Shown here piece after piece: positions 7,930 through 16,725 of a stretch of DNA of 52,681 nucleotides. The first letter of the stretch is position 1. The number at the start of each line of letters is the position of its first letter. This DNA comes from VBCK01 sp035511515. Lineage in GTDB: Bacteria; Pseudomonadota; Gammaproteobacteria; Burkholderiales; Burkholderiaceae_F. The notes beneath the pieces are model-generated. The model was not told where the DNA came from. It made no database searches and saw only the letters and a program-made list of their open reading frames with translations. A program made the position numbers and the translations under genes. The stretch lies in assembly GCA_035511515.1 (NCBI GenBank), contig DATKFG010000067.1, positions 1 to 52,681 of the forward strand, written 5' to 3'.

Positions 7930-8039
7930 GAATGTTCGGTCCCTGATCCGCGCCATCGGTGAAGCCGGTTCGCCGCCGGCGGCGTTGGCGCGTTATTTCC
8001 GAACTTTTCGACGGCACCCGCCGACCGCAATGGCTCCTT

Positions 8040-9452
8040 ATGCATCTGCACATTCTTGGCATCGGTGGCACGTTCATGGGCGGACTGGCCCAGCTCGCGA
8101 AGGCGACCGGGCACCGCGTGACCGGCTGCGACACCGCAGTGTATCCGCCGATGAGCGAACAATTGCGCCTGGCCGGGATCGACCCGATCGAGGGCTTTTC
8201 GGCCGACCAGGTGCGGCTGCGCCCGGACTGCTTCGTGGTGGGCAACGTGGTCACGCGGGGCAATGCGCTGATGGAAGCCATCCTGGACAGCGGCGCACCG
8301 TTCGTCTCCGGGCCGCAGTGGCTGCATGAAAACGTGCTCGTTGGGCGCGACGTGCTGGCGGTGGCCGGAACGCACGGCAAGACGACGACCGCCTCGATGC
8401 TGGCCTGGATCCTGCAGCGCGCCGGGGCCGCTCCAGGCTTCCTGATCGGCGGGGTGCCGCTGGACTTCGGCACCTCGGCCCGCATCGGCGAGGGTCCCCC
8501 ATTCGTGATCGAGGCCGACGAGTACGACACGGCGTTTTTCGACAAGCGCAGCAAGTTCGTCCATTACTTCCCGCGCATTGCGGTGCTCAACAACCTGGAG
8601 TTCGATCACGCCGACATCTTCGCCGACCTGGCGGCCATCGAAACGCAGTTCCATCACCTGATCCGGTGTGTCCGGGCCAGCGGCCGCCTGATCGTCAACG
8701 GCGCCGACCCGGCGCTGGCGCGCGTGTTGCAGCGAGGCTGCTGGACCCCGGTGGATTGGTTCAACGTGGCCGACGGCTGGCATGCGGGCGCGATCGAGGA
8801 GGCCGGCCAGCACGAGTTCGACGCGCGCATCGGAGCGACGGTGCACGGCCGGGTGCGACTGGGGCTGGCCGGCGCCCACAACCGCTGCAACGCGTTGGCT
8901 GCGCTGGCCGCGGCCTCGGCGGCGGCCGTGGCGCCGGCGGTCGCGATCGAGGCGCTGCAGGCGTTTTCCGGCGTGCGACGGCGGCTGGAAGTCGCCGGCA
9001 CGGCCTTCGGCGTGACCGTGTACGACGATTTTGCGCACCACCCGAGCGCGATTGCGGCCACGCTGCAGGGGCTGCGGCGCCGTCTGGCCGCCGCGCCGTC
9101 CGGCCAGTCACGCCTGCTGGCGGTGTTCGAGCCACGTTCGAACACGATGCGGCTGGGCGCGATGCGCCAGGCGCTGATCGACAGCCTGCGGCTGGCCGAC
9201 CGCGTGTTCTGCTACGCGCCGCGCCAGGGGCGCCATGCCGTGGCCTGGGACGCCGCCGAGACGCTGGCCGCGGTGGACGGCGCCAGCGTGGCCGAAGACC
9301 TCGAATCGCTGGCGGCGCAGGTGGCGCAGGCGGCCTGCCCCGGCGATCACGTGGTCGTGATGAGCAACGGCGGCTTTGGCGGCATGCCGTTGCGGATCCT
9401 TGGCGAATTGACCCGGCGCGAGCGGCCGCCCGCCGCCCGTGGCCACGGATGA
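8040..9452 (+). CDS. mpl: UDP-N-acetylmuramate:L-alanyl-gamma-D-glutamyl-meso-diaminopimelate ligase
   Basis: A 470-residue Mur-ligase paralogue that attaches recycled murein tripeptide to UDP-MurNAc. The N-terminus HLHILGIGGTFMGGLA is the Mpl form of the UDP-binding fold. The ATP loop GTHGKTTT is at 110-117. EADEYDTAFFDKRSKF follows, and the C-terminal domain starts near AVFEPRSNTMRLG. Mpl is distinguished from MurC by the FMGG and DEYDTAFFDKRSKF segments. The ATG at 8040 starts precisely at the family N-terminus. The stop overlaps the yqiA start (ATGA), so the two are translationally coupled. Confidence 0.95.
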   Translation: MHLHILGIGGTFMGGLAQLAKATGHRVTGCDTAVYPPMSEQLRLAGIDPIEGFSADQVRLRPDCFVVGNVVTRGNALMEAILDSGAPFVSGPQWLHENVLVGRDVLAVAGTHGKTTTASMLAWILQRAGAAPGFLIGGVPLDFGTSARIGEGPPFVIEADEYDTAFFDKRSKFVHYFPRIAVLNNLEFDHADIFADLAAIETQFHHLIRCVRASGRLIVNGADPALARVLQRGCWTPVDWFNVADGWHAGAIEEAGQHEFDARIGATVHGRVRLGLAGAHNRCNALAALAAASAAAVAPAVAIEALQAFSGVRRRLEVAGTAFGVTVYDDFAHHPSAIAATLQGLRRRLAAAPSGQSRLLAVFEPRSNTMRLGAMRQALIDSLRLADRVFCYAPRQGRHAVAWDAAETLAAVDGASVAEDLESLAAQVAQAACPGDHVVVMSNGGFGGMPLRILGELTRRERPPAARGHG

Positions 9453-10021
9453 TCCTGTACCTGCACGGCTTTCGCTCATCGCCCCTGTCCAGGAAGGCGG
9501 AGCAGATCCGCGCCGCCCTGGTCGCGCGCGGCCGGGCCGGCGACTTCGTCTGTCCGCAGCTTCCGGCCTCCCCGCGCGCGGCGGCCAACGTGGCCCTGGC
9601 GGCGGCGGCCCTCGAGGATCCGGCCAGACTGGCGCTGATCGGAAGCTCGCTCGGGGGCTACTACGCCACCTGGGTGGCCGAGCAGCTCGGCTGCCGGGCG
9701 GTGCTGCTGAATCCGGCCGTGACCCCGGCCCGTGATCTGGCGCCGCATCTGGGCCGTCATCCCGTGTTTTTCTCGGATCAGACGATCGAGCTGACGGCCG
9801 ATCATCTGGCCGAGCTGCAAGCGGTCGACACGGTCCGGATCACGCGCCCGCAGCGCTACCTGCTGGTGGCCGCCACCGGCGACGAAGTGATCGACTGCGC
9901 GGCGATGCGGGCCAAGTACGCCGGGTGCCGCCAGCGGGTGATCGAGGGCTCGGACCACGCGCTGACCGATTTCGAGCGCTACCTGGACGAGGTTCTGGAT
10001 TTTTGCGACCGATCGGATTGA
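9449..10021 (+). CDS. yqiA: YqiA-type alpha/beta-hydrolase (esterase)
   Basis: A 190-residue small hydrolase. It begins MILYLHGFRSSP, the typical YqiA start. The nucleophile elbow is GSSLGG, with Ser67 in GSSLG (65-69). GDEVID and GSDHALTDF supply the likely Asp and His of the triad. The family hydrolyses short acyl esters in vitro and its physiological substrate is not known. Its ATG overlaps the mpl stop by 4 bases. Confidence 0.88.
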   Translation: MILYLHGFRSSPLSRKAEQIRAALVARGRAGDFVCPQLPASPRAAANVALAAAALEDPARLALIGSSLGGYYATWVAEQLGCRAVLLNPAVTPARDLAPHLGRHPVFFSDQTIELTADHLAELQAVDTVRITRPQRYLLVAATGDEVIDCAAMRAKYAGCRQRVIEGSDHALTDFERYLDEVLDFCDRSD

Positions 10022-10033
10022 CAAGGCGAAGCG

Positions 10034-10774
10034 ATGAAACTGAAAGGCAAGGTGGCCGTCATCACCGGTGCGGCGCAGGGCATCGGTTATGCGACGGCCC
10101 GCAAGTTCCTCGACGAGGGCGCCACGGTCGCGCTGGTGGACCTGTCGCCCGATGCGCTGCACGCGGCGCGCGCGGGCCTGAAAGTCAACGGCGAGGTCAT
10201 CGAGTCCTTTGCGGTGGACGTGACGCGGCGCGACCAGCTCGACGAGATGGTGGCGCGGCTGCGCAGCCGCTTCGGGCGAATCGACATCCTGGTGAACAAT
10301 GCCGGCATCACGCAGGACGCGCGCATCCAGAACATGACCGATGAGCAGTTCGACCGGGTCATCGACGTGAACCTGAAAGGAACCTACAACAGTTGCAAGG
10401 CGGTGCTGGCGCCGATGCTCGAGCAGGGCTCCGGCGTGATCCTGAACGCCTCCAGCGTGGTGGGCATCTACGGCAACTTCGGACAGACCAATTACGCGGC
10501 CAGCAAGTTCGGCGTGATCGGGTTCGTGAAGACCTGGGCCCGCGAGCTCGGGCCGAAAGGGATCCGGTGCAACGCGGTCTGCCCGGGTTTCATCGCCACC
10601 CACATCCTGGAATCGATTCCGCAGCGCGTGCTGGCCCAGTTGACCGAACGGGTTCCGCTCAAGCGCCTGGGCCGCCCCGAGGAGGTGGCCAACGTCTATG
10701 CCTTCCTGGCCTCGGACGAGGCAAGTTACATCAACGGCGCCGTGATCGAGGTGGCCGGAGGCTTGACCGTCTGA
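10034..10774 (+). CDS. Short-chain dehydrogenase, FabG-like 3-oxoacyl-ACP (or acetoacetyl-CoA) reductase
   Basis: A 246-residue classical SDR. The NADPH-binding TGAAQGIG is at 11-18, then NNAG (88-91) and the catalytic Ser/Tyr/Lys set (NASSVVG, Y154 and K158 in YAASK). The C-terminus ends SYINGAVIEVAGGLTV, as in FabG. Length and motifs fit FabG closely, but it lies outside a fab cluster. A role in polyhydroxyalkanoate or another acyl-CoA pathway is therefore equally possible. GGCGAAG precedes the ATG. Confidence 0.8.
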   Translation: MKLKGKVAVITGAAQGIGYATARKFLDEGATVALVDLSPDALHAARAGLKVNGEVIESFAVDVTRRDQLDEMVARLRSRFGRIDILVNNAGITQDARIQNMTDEQFDRVIDVNLKGTYNSCKAVLAPMLEQGSGVILNASSVVGIYGNFGQTNYAASKFGVIGFVKTWARELGPKGIRCNAVCPGFIATHILESIPQRVLAQLTERVPLKRLGRPEEVANVYAFLASDEASYINGAVIEVAGGLTV

Positions 10775-10786
10775 GTCGCGGCACCG

Positions 10787-12781
10787 ATGCAACTGTTATT
10801 CGAGGACGAAGGCGATCTGAAGGTGGGCTCCGTGCTGTCGTCGACGCAGGCCTCGTTTCAGGTCGAGCTGCCCGGCGGGCGGCGGGTCAAGATCAAGTCC
10901 GGCCACGTGCTGCTGCGCTTCGAACGCCCGGCCGGCGCGCAACTGCTCGAGCAGGCCCGCCTCGAGGCGGGGGCGGTCGACCTGGATTTCCTGTGGCAGT
11001 GCGCGCCCCAGCAGGAGTTCGGCTTCGAGGAGCTGGCCCGCGAATACTTCGGACACGAGCCGGGGGCGGTCGAGGCGGCGGCCATCCTGCTGCGGCTGCA
11101 TTCGGCGCCGGTGTACTTTCATCGCAAGGGCAAGGGCCGTTTCCGGCCGGCCGCGCCCGACGTGCTGCGCGCGGCGCTGGCGACCGTGGCCAGGCGGCGC
11201 GAGCAGGACGAGCAACGCGCCGGGTTCGTCGCCGAGCTGCTGGCAGGCGCACTGCCCGATCCCATCCGCGCGCAGGGGGCAGGCCTGCTGCTTCGTGCCG
11301 ACAAGAATTCGCCGCAGTACAAGGCCGTCGAGCAGGCCGCCCGCGAGCTGAAAACGACCGCGTTGCGGTTGCTGCTGTCGCGTGGCTCGATCACCTCGGC
11401 CTACGCGTGGCATCTGGAAAGTTTCCTGACCCGCTGGTTCCCGCAAGGCACCGGCTTCGCCCCGGCCCCGGGCCGGCCGCCCCCGCACGATGCCTCGCTG
11501 GCGCCGGCCGCGGTTGCCGCCTTCTCGATCGACGACAGCTCGACCACCGAGATCGACGACGCCTTCTCCGTGTCGCCCGCGACGGGCGGACGCATCCGGG
11601 TCGGAATCCACATCGCGGCGCCGGCCGTGGCGATCTTGCGCGACGATCCGCTCGATGCGCTGGCGAGGTCCCGGATGTCGACCGTCTACGCGCCGGGCCT
11701 GAAGATCACGATGCTGCCCGGGGCCTGGATCGAGGCGTTCTCGCTGGATCAGGGGCGCACCGTTCCGGCCCTGTCGCTCTACCTGGACCTCGACCCGGAC
11801 CGGATGAGCATCGAATCCACCGTCACCGTGCTGGAGCGGATCACGATCGCGGCCAATCTTCGCCATGACGAGCTGTCGGCCGCCGCCACCGAGCAGGCGC
11901 TGGCGCACGGCGCGCCCGGGCTGCCGTTTGGCGCGCAGCTGGCCACGCTCTGGCGCCTGGCCGGCGCGCTGCAGCAGCGGAGGGAAGCTGCGCGCGGCCG
12001 GCCCGCCAGCGGCGGGCGCGTCGACTACAGCTTCGAGCTGCAGGGCGAGGGCGAGCAGGCGCGGGTGGCGATCCGGCCGCGGCTGCGGGATGCGCCCCTG
12101 GACCGCATCGTGTCCGAATTGATGATTTGCGCCAACTCGCATTGGGGCGGCTGGCTGGCCGAGCGGGGCCTGGCCGGCGTGTACCGATCGCAGAGCGCGG
12201 GGCGCGCGCGCATGTCGACCGCGGCGGCGCCGCACGACGGCCTCGGGGTCGCGCACTATGCGTGGAGCTCATCGCCGCTGCGCCGCTACGTCGACCTGGT
12301 CAATCAGCGCCAGCTGCTGACCGCGGTGCGAGGCGAGAACGCCGCCTATGGGCGCAACGACGCCGAGCTGTTCGCCGTCGTTTCGGCCTTCGACACCGCT
12401 TATGGCGCCTACGACGAGTTCCAGCAGGCCATGGAGCGCTACTGGTGCCTGCGCTGGCTCGAGCAGAACGCGGTGCGCCGGTGCCGCGCCACCGTGCTGC
12501 GAGGCGACCTGCTCAGGTTGGACGGGCTGCCATTGGTGGTGCGCGTGCCGGGGGTGCCGGCACTGCCGCGCGGCCGGTGCGTGGAACTGGAGCTTCTCGG
12601 GCACGATCTGCTGGATCTGTCGCTGGATGCACGCCTGCATCGGGTCCTGGACGATTTGAACGACCAGGGTCTGGACGAGGACGAAGCCGCGCTCGATCCG
12701 GCGCGATTCGCCCAGCCTGCGGCAGCGTCGCAGTCACCGTCGCCGGATCGTCCGAACGGCGCCGATCCGGCGGGGGCATGA
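10787..12781 (+). CDS. RNase II/RNB-domain exoribonuclease-like protein
   Basis: A 664-residue protein. Residues 1-235 are an N-terminal region without clear cold-shock motifs. The RNB catalytic domain starts near 240 with FSIDDSSTTEIDDAFSV. Metal ligands are D249, E255, D257 and D258; in E. coli RNase II the position of E255 is Asp, so this belongs to the Glu-containing subgroup. The end of the RNB domain shows APHDGLGVAHYAWSSSPLRRY. A C-terminal S1-like part follows. It probably degrades RNA 3' to 5', though activity with Glu at that site is not proven here. Its TGA overlaps the tonB-like ATG. Confidence 0.82.
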   Translation: MQLLFEDEGDLKVGSVLSSTQASFQVELPGGRRVKIKSGHVLLRFERPAGAQLLEQARLEAGAVDLDFLWQCAPQQEFGFEELAREYFGHEPGAVEAAAILLRLHSAPVYFHRKGKGRFRPAAPDVLRAALATVARRREQDEQRAGFVAELLAGALPDPIRAQGAGLLLRADKNSPQYKAVEQAARELKTTALRLLLSRGSITSAYAWHLESFLTRWFPQGTGFAPAPGRPPPHDASLAPAAVAAFSIDDSSTTEIDDAFSVSPATGGRIRVGIHIAAPAVAILRDDPLDALARSRMSTVYAPGLKITMLPGAWIEAFSLDQGRTVPALSLYLDLDPDRMSIESTVTVLERITIAANLRHDELSAAATEQALAHGAPGLPFGAQLATLWRLAGALQQRREAARGRPASGGRVDYSFELQGEGEQARVAIRPRLRDAPLDRIVSELMICANSHWGGWLAERGLAGVYRSQSAGRARMSTAAAPHDGLGVAHYAWSSSPLRRYVDLVNQRQLLTAVRGENAAYGRNDAELFAVVSAFDTAYGAYDEFQQAMERYWCLRWLEQNAVRRCRATVLRGDLLRLDGLPLVVRVPGVPALPRGRCVELELLGHDLLDLSLDARLHRVLDDLNDQGLDEDEAALDPARFAQPAAASQSPSPDRPNGADPAGA

Positions 12782-13701
12782 AAAACGGTGCAGACTTTCG
12801 GATCGATCGAAGAAGGAAGGCCATGCAGTTGATCGACTCCTGGTTCGGCGACCGCGTGTTGATGGCCGCGTTGATGGCCTCGGCCGGAATGCACGCGCTG
12901 ATTCTGGCCGTGCGCTTCGTCGACCCTGAGCTGTTGCGGATCCATCAGTCGGACCCCGCGCTGGATATCGTGCTGGTCAACGCCAAAAGCGCCCTCAGCC
13001 CGTCCAAACCGCAGGCGCTGGCGCAGGCCAATCTGGAAGGCGGCGGCAGCCAGGAGGAGGGGCGGCGCTCGTCGCCGTTGCCCGACCTGGCGGCCGATCG
13101 CAACGGCCAGACGATGGAGGTCGAACGCCAGAAGGTCGAGCGCCTCGAGCAGGAGCAGCGCCAGCTGCTGGCGATGGTGCGCAAGCTGAACCCGACCACC
13201 TATGTGGTCGAACCCGGCAAGCAAAGCACGGCCGGCTCCGAGCATCCCGAACAGGCTCGCCAGCAGCTGGCGCGGATGCAGGCGGAGATCTCCAAGGAGA
13301 TCTCCGACTACCAGCAGCGCCCGCGCCGCCACCATTTCATGCCGAGCACGTCGGAATATCGCTTCGCGCGCTATTTCGAGGACTGGCGGGCGCGCGTCGA
13401 GCGGGTCGGCAACGAGAACTACCCCGACGAGGCGCGCGGGCGCATTTACGGCACGCTGCAGATGACGGTGGTGATCGACCGCAATGGCACCCTGATGGAC
13501 GCGGTGATCGAACGGTCATCCGGTTCGCCGGTCCTGGACCGCGCGGCGCGCCGAATTGTTAAGCTTGCTGCTCCGTATCCGCCGTTTCCGCCCGAAATCG
13601 CGCGCGACACGGATCTGCTCGAGATCACGCGTACCTGGATGTTCACCAACGATCAGTTCGGCATGCGCGCGGTCGGCGACGCGACCGCCAGGAGTCAATA
13701 G
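12778..13701 (+). CDS. TonB-like energy transducer
   Basis: A 307-residue protein. There is a short cytoplasmic N-terminus, one membrane anchor at about 27-46, and a long charged, coiled-coil-prone periplasmic stretch at about 110-200. The TonB C-terminal fold follows from about 205: NYPDEARGRIYGTLQMTVVI, then GSPVLDRAARRIV, then PYPPFPPEI. The Pro-rich repeats of classical TonB are absent, and no exbB/exbD lie nearby. The role may therefore be envelope integrity rather than iron uptake. The start at 12778 overlaps the nuclease stop; an internal ATG at 12823 is the alternative. This nuclease-tonB-aroE-mtgA order is typical of Burkholderiales. Confidence 0.75.
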   Translation: MKNGADFRIDRRRKAMQLIDSWFGDRVLMAALMASAGMHALILAVRFVDPELLRIHQSDPALDIVLVNAKSALSPSKPQALAQANLEGGGSQEEGRRSSPLPDLAADRNGQTMEVERQKVERLEQEQRQLLAMVRKLNPTTYVVEPGKQSTAGSEHPEQARQQLARMQAEISKEISDYQQRPRRHHFMPSTSEYRFARYFEDWRARVERVGNENYPDEARGRIYGTLQMTVVIDRNGTLMDAVIERSSGSPVLDRAARRIVKLAAPYPPFPPEIARDTDLLEITRTWMFTNDQFGMRAVGDATARSQ

Positions 13702-13704
13702 CCG

Positions 13705-14544
13705 ATGGGTACGGTCGACCGCTACGCCGTCGTCGGCAATCCGATCGCGCACAGCCGGTCGCCGGAGATTCATCGCCTGTTCGCCCAGGCCACCCGCCAG
13801 CCGATCAGCTACGAACGGCTGGAGGGACCGCTGGACGGATTCGAGGAATTCGCGCTGGGTCTGCGCGATTCCGGCTACCTGGGGCTGAACGTGACGATTC
13901 CGTTCAAGCTCGATGCCTCCAAGCTGGCCGATACGCTCAGCGCCCGGGCGCGGCTTGCGGGGGCGGTGAACACGCTGAAGTTCGACGAGGATACGATTTA
14001 CGGCGACAACACCGACGGCATCGGTTTCGTGCGCGACATTACCCACCGCCTGTCCTTCAAGGTGCCCAATGCCGCCATCCTGGTGCTGGGTGCGGGCGGA
14101 GGCGTGCGCGGGCTGATCGCCTCGCTGCTGGAGGAAAAGCCCAAGTGGATCGCGGTGGCCAACCGCACGCACGGGCGGGCCCAGGAGCTGGCCGACGAAT
14201 TCGGGGTCGAGGCGATCCGCCTGGACGAGATCCCGGCCGAGCATTTCGACCTGATCGTCAACGGGACCTCCAGCAGCCTGAACCAGGACGCCCCGGCGAT
14301 CGATCCGGACACGTTCGACGACTGCACGCTCGCCTACGACCTGGTCTACGCGCCGGAGCCGACCGCCTTCATGCGGCTGGCCCAGCGAGGCGGTGCCCGC
14401 GCGGTGGCCGACGGACTGGGCATGCTGATCGAGCAGGCCGCCGAGTCGTTCCTGTTCTGGCGTGGCGTGCGGCCGGACACCGCACCGGTGTACCGCGAGC
14501 TGCGCCGCAGCCTGGACCAGTCGCGCGCCAGCACCACCAAGTGA
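13705..14544 (+). CDS. aroE: Shikimate dehydrogenase (NADP+)
   Basis: The protein has 279 residues and catalyses reduction of 3-dehydroshikimate. Substrate serines are in NPIAHSRSP (Ser17, Ser19), the catalytic Lys68 is in NVTIPFK, and Asp104 is in DNTDGIG. The NADP loop GAGGGVRG lies at about 129-136. A GGAG motif stands upstream of ATG 13705, and only three bases separate it from the tonB-like stop. The stop overlaps the mtgA GTG start. With aroQ at 5950 this is the second shikimate gene in the window. Confidence 0.96.
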   Translation: MGTVDRYAVVGNPIAHSRSPEIHRLFAQATRQPISYERLEGPLDGFEEFALGLRDSGYLGLNVTIPFKLDASKLADTLSARARLAGAVNTLKFDEDTIYGDNTDGIGFVRDITHRLSFKVPNAAILVLGAGGGVRGLIASLLEEKPKWIAVANRTHGRAQELADEFGVEAIRLDEIPAEHFDLIVNGTSSSLNQDAPAIDPDTFDDCTLAYDLVYAPEPTAFMRLAQRGGARAVADGLGMLIEQAAESFLFWRGVRPDTAPVYRELRRSLDQSRASTTK

Positions 14545-15242
14545 ACCGGGCCGGGGCGCTGCGCTGGCTCGGGCGGGCGCTGCTGCTGCTGCTGATCGTG
14601 CTGGCGTCGATCCAGGCGTGGTACCTCGCCTGCATCGTCTACTGGAGGTGGCACAACCCGGCGCACACGGCGTTCATGCGCCACGCGCAGGAAAGGCTCG
14701 CCACCCGCCATTCGGTGGCGCGCCTCGATCAGCAGTGGGTCGCCTACGGCAGGATCTCGGGCAACCTGAAACGCGCGGTGGTTGCGGCCGAAGATGCGCG
14801 CTTCCTGGAGCACGACGGCGTCGACTGGGAGGCGATGGAAAAGGCCTATCAGGACAACCGCCGGCGCGGCCGCGCCGCGCATGGAGGATCGACCATCTCG
14901 CAGCAGGTGGCGAAGAATCTGTTCCTGTCGGCGCAGCGCACCTATCTGCGCAAGGCGCAGGAGTTGCTGATCACCTGGATGGTGGAGGCGTCCTGGAACA
15001 AACGGCGCATCCTGGAGGTCTATCTGAACGTGGCCGAGTGGGGCGACGGTGTATTCGGCGCGCAGGCCGCGGCCATGCACTACTTTGGCGTGGACGCGGC
15101 CTCGTTGTCGCCGGAGCAGGCCGCCCGCATGGCGGCCATGCTGCCGGCCCCGAGACTGTTCGACCACCACCGCGATGCCCCTTTCCTGCTACAGCGCACC
15201 GACTCGATCCTGCACAACCTGTCGGCGGCGCAGATTCCGTGA
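14541..15242 (+). CDS. mtgA: Monofunctional biosynthetic peptidoglycan transglycosylase
   Basis: A 233-residue glycosyltransferase-51 enzyme that polymerises lipid II. The N-terminal membrane anchor spans about 10-33. The catalytic Glu84 is in AAEDARFLEHDG. GGSTISQQVAKNLFLS is at 115-130, and then come the RKAQE and EVYLNVAEWGDGVFG motifs. The GTG start at 14541 overlaps the aroE stop as GTGA and gives the usual short cytoplasmic tail before the anchor. Confidence 0.95.
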   Translation: MNRAGALRWLGRALLLLLIVLASIQAWYLACIVYWRWHNPAHTAFMRHAQERLATRHSVARLDQQWVAYGRISGNLKRAVVAAEDARFLEHDGVDWEAMEKAYQDNRRRGRAAHGGSTISQQVAKNLFLSAQRTYLRKAQELLITWMVEASWNKRRILEVYLNVAEWGDGVFGAQAAAMHYFGVDAASLSPEQAARMAAMLPAPRLFDHHRDAPFLLQRTDSILHNLSAAQIP

Positions 15243-15399
15243 AACCCAGGCGATCGGCTCGGATCGAACACTGCGGGCGGCTCGATGGACCGCTGCGCCG
15301 GTCGGAGAATATCCCCTGGCGGCCGCGCATATACTGCGCCGCTGCGTTGCGCCGCTGTGGCGCCAACCCGCCTGAGCGGCGTGCCCGCGAACCGCGTCG

Positions 15400-15987
15400 A
15401 TGAACATGTCTTCGGCTTTGACCCTGCCGCAACCGGCCCGCTACACGCGCGTCGCGATCGTTCTGCACTGGCTTCTGGCCGCCGGCATCGTGGCGGGCTT
15501 CCTGATCGGCCTGCAGATGTCCGATGCGCCGGTTTCGCCGACCCGGGTGCGCTGGATCAACTATCACAAGTGGATCGGAATCACGATCCTGGCCCTTTCG
15601 GTGTTCCGGCTGCTGTGGCGCGTCCGGCACCGCCCGCCCAGGCTGCCGGAATCGATGCAGCCGTGGCAGCGCGCGGCTTCGCACTGGACACACCGCGGGT
15701 TGTATCTGTTCTTCTTCATCGTCCCGCTGGCCGGCTGGGCCTACAGCTCGGCGCTGGGCTTTCATGTGGTCTACCTCGGGCTGATTCGTCTGCCGGACCT
15801 GGCGCCCAAGGACAAGGCGCTGGCCGACGTGCTGATCCAGGTGCACGCCGCGCTCGCGTGGACGCTGGCGACGCTGGTCGGCCTGCATGTGGCGGCCGCG
15901 CTGAAGCACCATTTGATCGACAAGGACGGGCTGCTGCTGCGGATGTGGTGGCGCGGCGCCGATCGCAAGGTTTTACTGAATCGCTGA
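15400..15987 (+). CDS. Cytochrome b561 family protein
   Basis: A 195-residue inner-membrane protein with four hydrophobic helices. Conserved histidines are positioned for two b hemes: LHWLL (helix 1), YHKWIG (helix 2), HRGLYLF (helix 3) and the pair around VHAALAW and GLHVAAALKHH (helix 4). Such proteins move electrons between quinone and periplasmic acceptors such as superoxide or YceI partners. A yceI gene follows after 13 bases, a pairing that is common and suggests a joint function. A 157-base gap precedes it, with a TATACT-like element near 15330 but no convincing -35. Confidence 0.88.
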   Translation: MNMSSALTLPQPARYTRVAIVLHWLLAAGIVAGFLIGLQMSDAPVSPTRVRWINYHKWIGITILALSVFRLLWRVRHRPPRLPESMQPWQRAASHWTHRGLYLFFFIVPLAGWAYSSALGFHVVYLGLIRLPDLAPKDKALADVLIQVHAALAWTLATLVGLHVAAALKHHLIDKDGLLLRMWWRGADRKVLLNR

Positions 15988-16000
15988 CAGGAGTTCACCC

Positions 16001-16576
16001 ATGCATCGTCTTGCTCAAGCTGTGCTCGTTCTGCTGGCCGCTGCCGGCGCAGTGGCCCGGGCCGAGCCGGTCACCTACAAGTTCGACCCGACCCACACCT
16101 GGACCACGTGGGAGATCAGGCACTTCGGCACGTCGACCTATCGCGGGCGGTTCGACAAGAAGGAGGGTTCGGTTACGATCGATCGGGCCGCCAGGACCGG
16201 CAAGGTGGAGCTGACGATCGATCTGACCTCGGTGGACACGGGCGTCGATCATCTGAACCACCATCTGCTGGAGGCCGACTTCTTCGATGCGGACAAGTAT
16301 CCGACGGCCACTTTCGTCGGCGACGATTTCCGGTTTGACGGCAACGATGTGTCCCAGGTCAAGGGGCAGCTGACCCTGAAGGGCAAGACACGGCCGGTCA
16401 CGTTGAAGGCTTCCTCCTTCAACTGCTACGAGAACCCGATGTTGAAGCGCGAAGTATGCGGCGGGGACTTTTCCGCCACGATCAGCCGGTCGGACTGGGG
16501 CGTGAGCTACGGGGCGCCGTTTCCGGTCGCAGATGAGGTCCGACTGCTGATCGAAGTCGAAGCCGTCCGCCAGTAG
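16001..16576 (+). CDS. YceI-family periplasmic lipid-binding-like protein
   Basis: A 191-residue protein with a signal peptide, probably cleaved after Ala21 (AVARA/EP). The mature lipocalin-like YceI domain shows FDPTHTWTTWEIRHFG, then LLEADFFDADKYPTATF, then GQLTLKGKTRPVTL. The family binds polyisoprenoid-type lipids. AGGAG at 15990 precedes the ATG. It sits 3' of the cytochrome b561 gene and directly before the 128-bp inverted-repeat element. Confidence 0.92.
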   Translation: MHRLAQAVLVLLAAAGAVARAEPVTYKFDPTHTWTTWEIRHFGTSTYRGRFDKKEGSVTIDRAARTGKVELTIDLTSVDTGVDHLNHHLLEADFFDADKYPTATFVGDDFRFDGNDVSQVKGQLTLKGKTRPVTLKASSFNCYENPMLKREVCGGDFSATISRSDWGVSYGAPFPVADEVRLLIEVEAVRQ

Positions 16577-16585
16577 GGGCCCTCA

Positions 16586-16712
16586 CCCTCACCCCCTCCC
16601 CTCTCCCGCTGCGCGGGCGAGGGGCGATCGGGCGCTGCAAGTTCGACAACCTTCGCACGGGCACGCGGTATCGCCCCTCGCCCGCGCAGCGGGAGAGGGG
16701 AGGGGGTGAGGG
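16586..16712. repeat. MITE-like element with 42-bp perfect terminal inverted repeats (copy A)
   Basis: The left arm 16586-16627 begins CCCTCACCCCC and ends GAGGGGCGA. The right arm 16671-16712 is its exact reverse complement, and the spacer is 43 bases. An additional CCCTCA precedes the left arm. It lies between the convergent yceI and KTSC genes. A second copy is at 47470-47595. Read as RNA, either strand would fold into a 42-bp stem, so it may also stop transcription from both sides. Confidence 0.85.
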
Positions 16713-16725
16713 CGTGGCGCTGCGG

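Noticed and set aside
16586..16712. CRISPR-like repeat with spacer
   Set aside because: There are only two arms, in inverted rather than direct orientation, and no cas genes.
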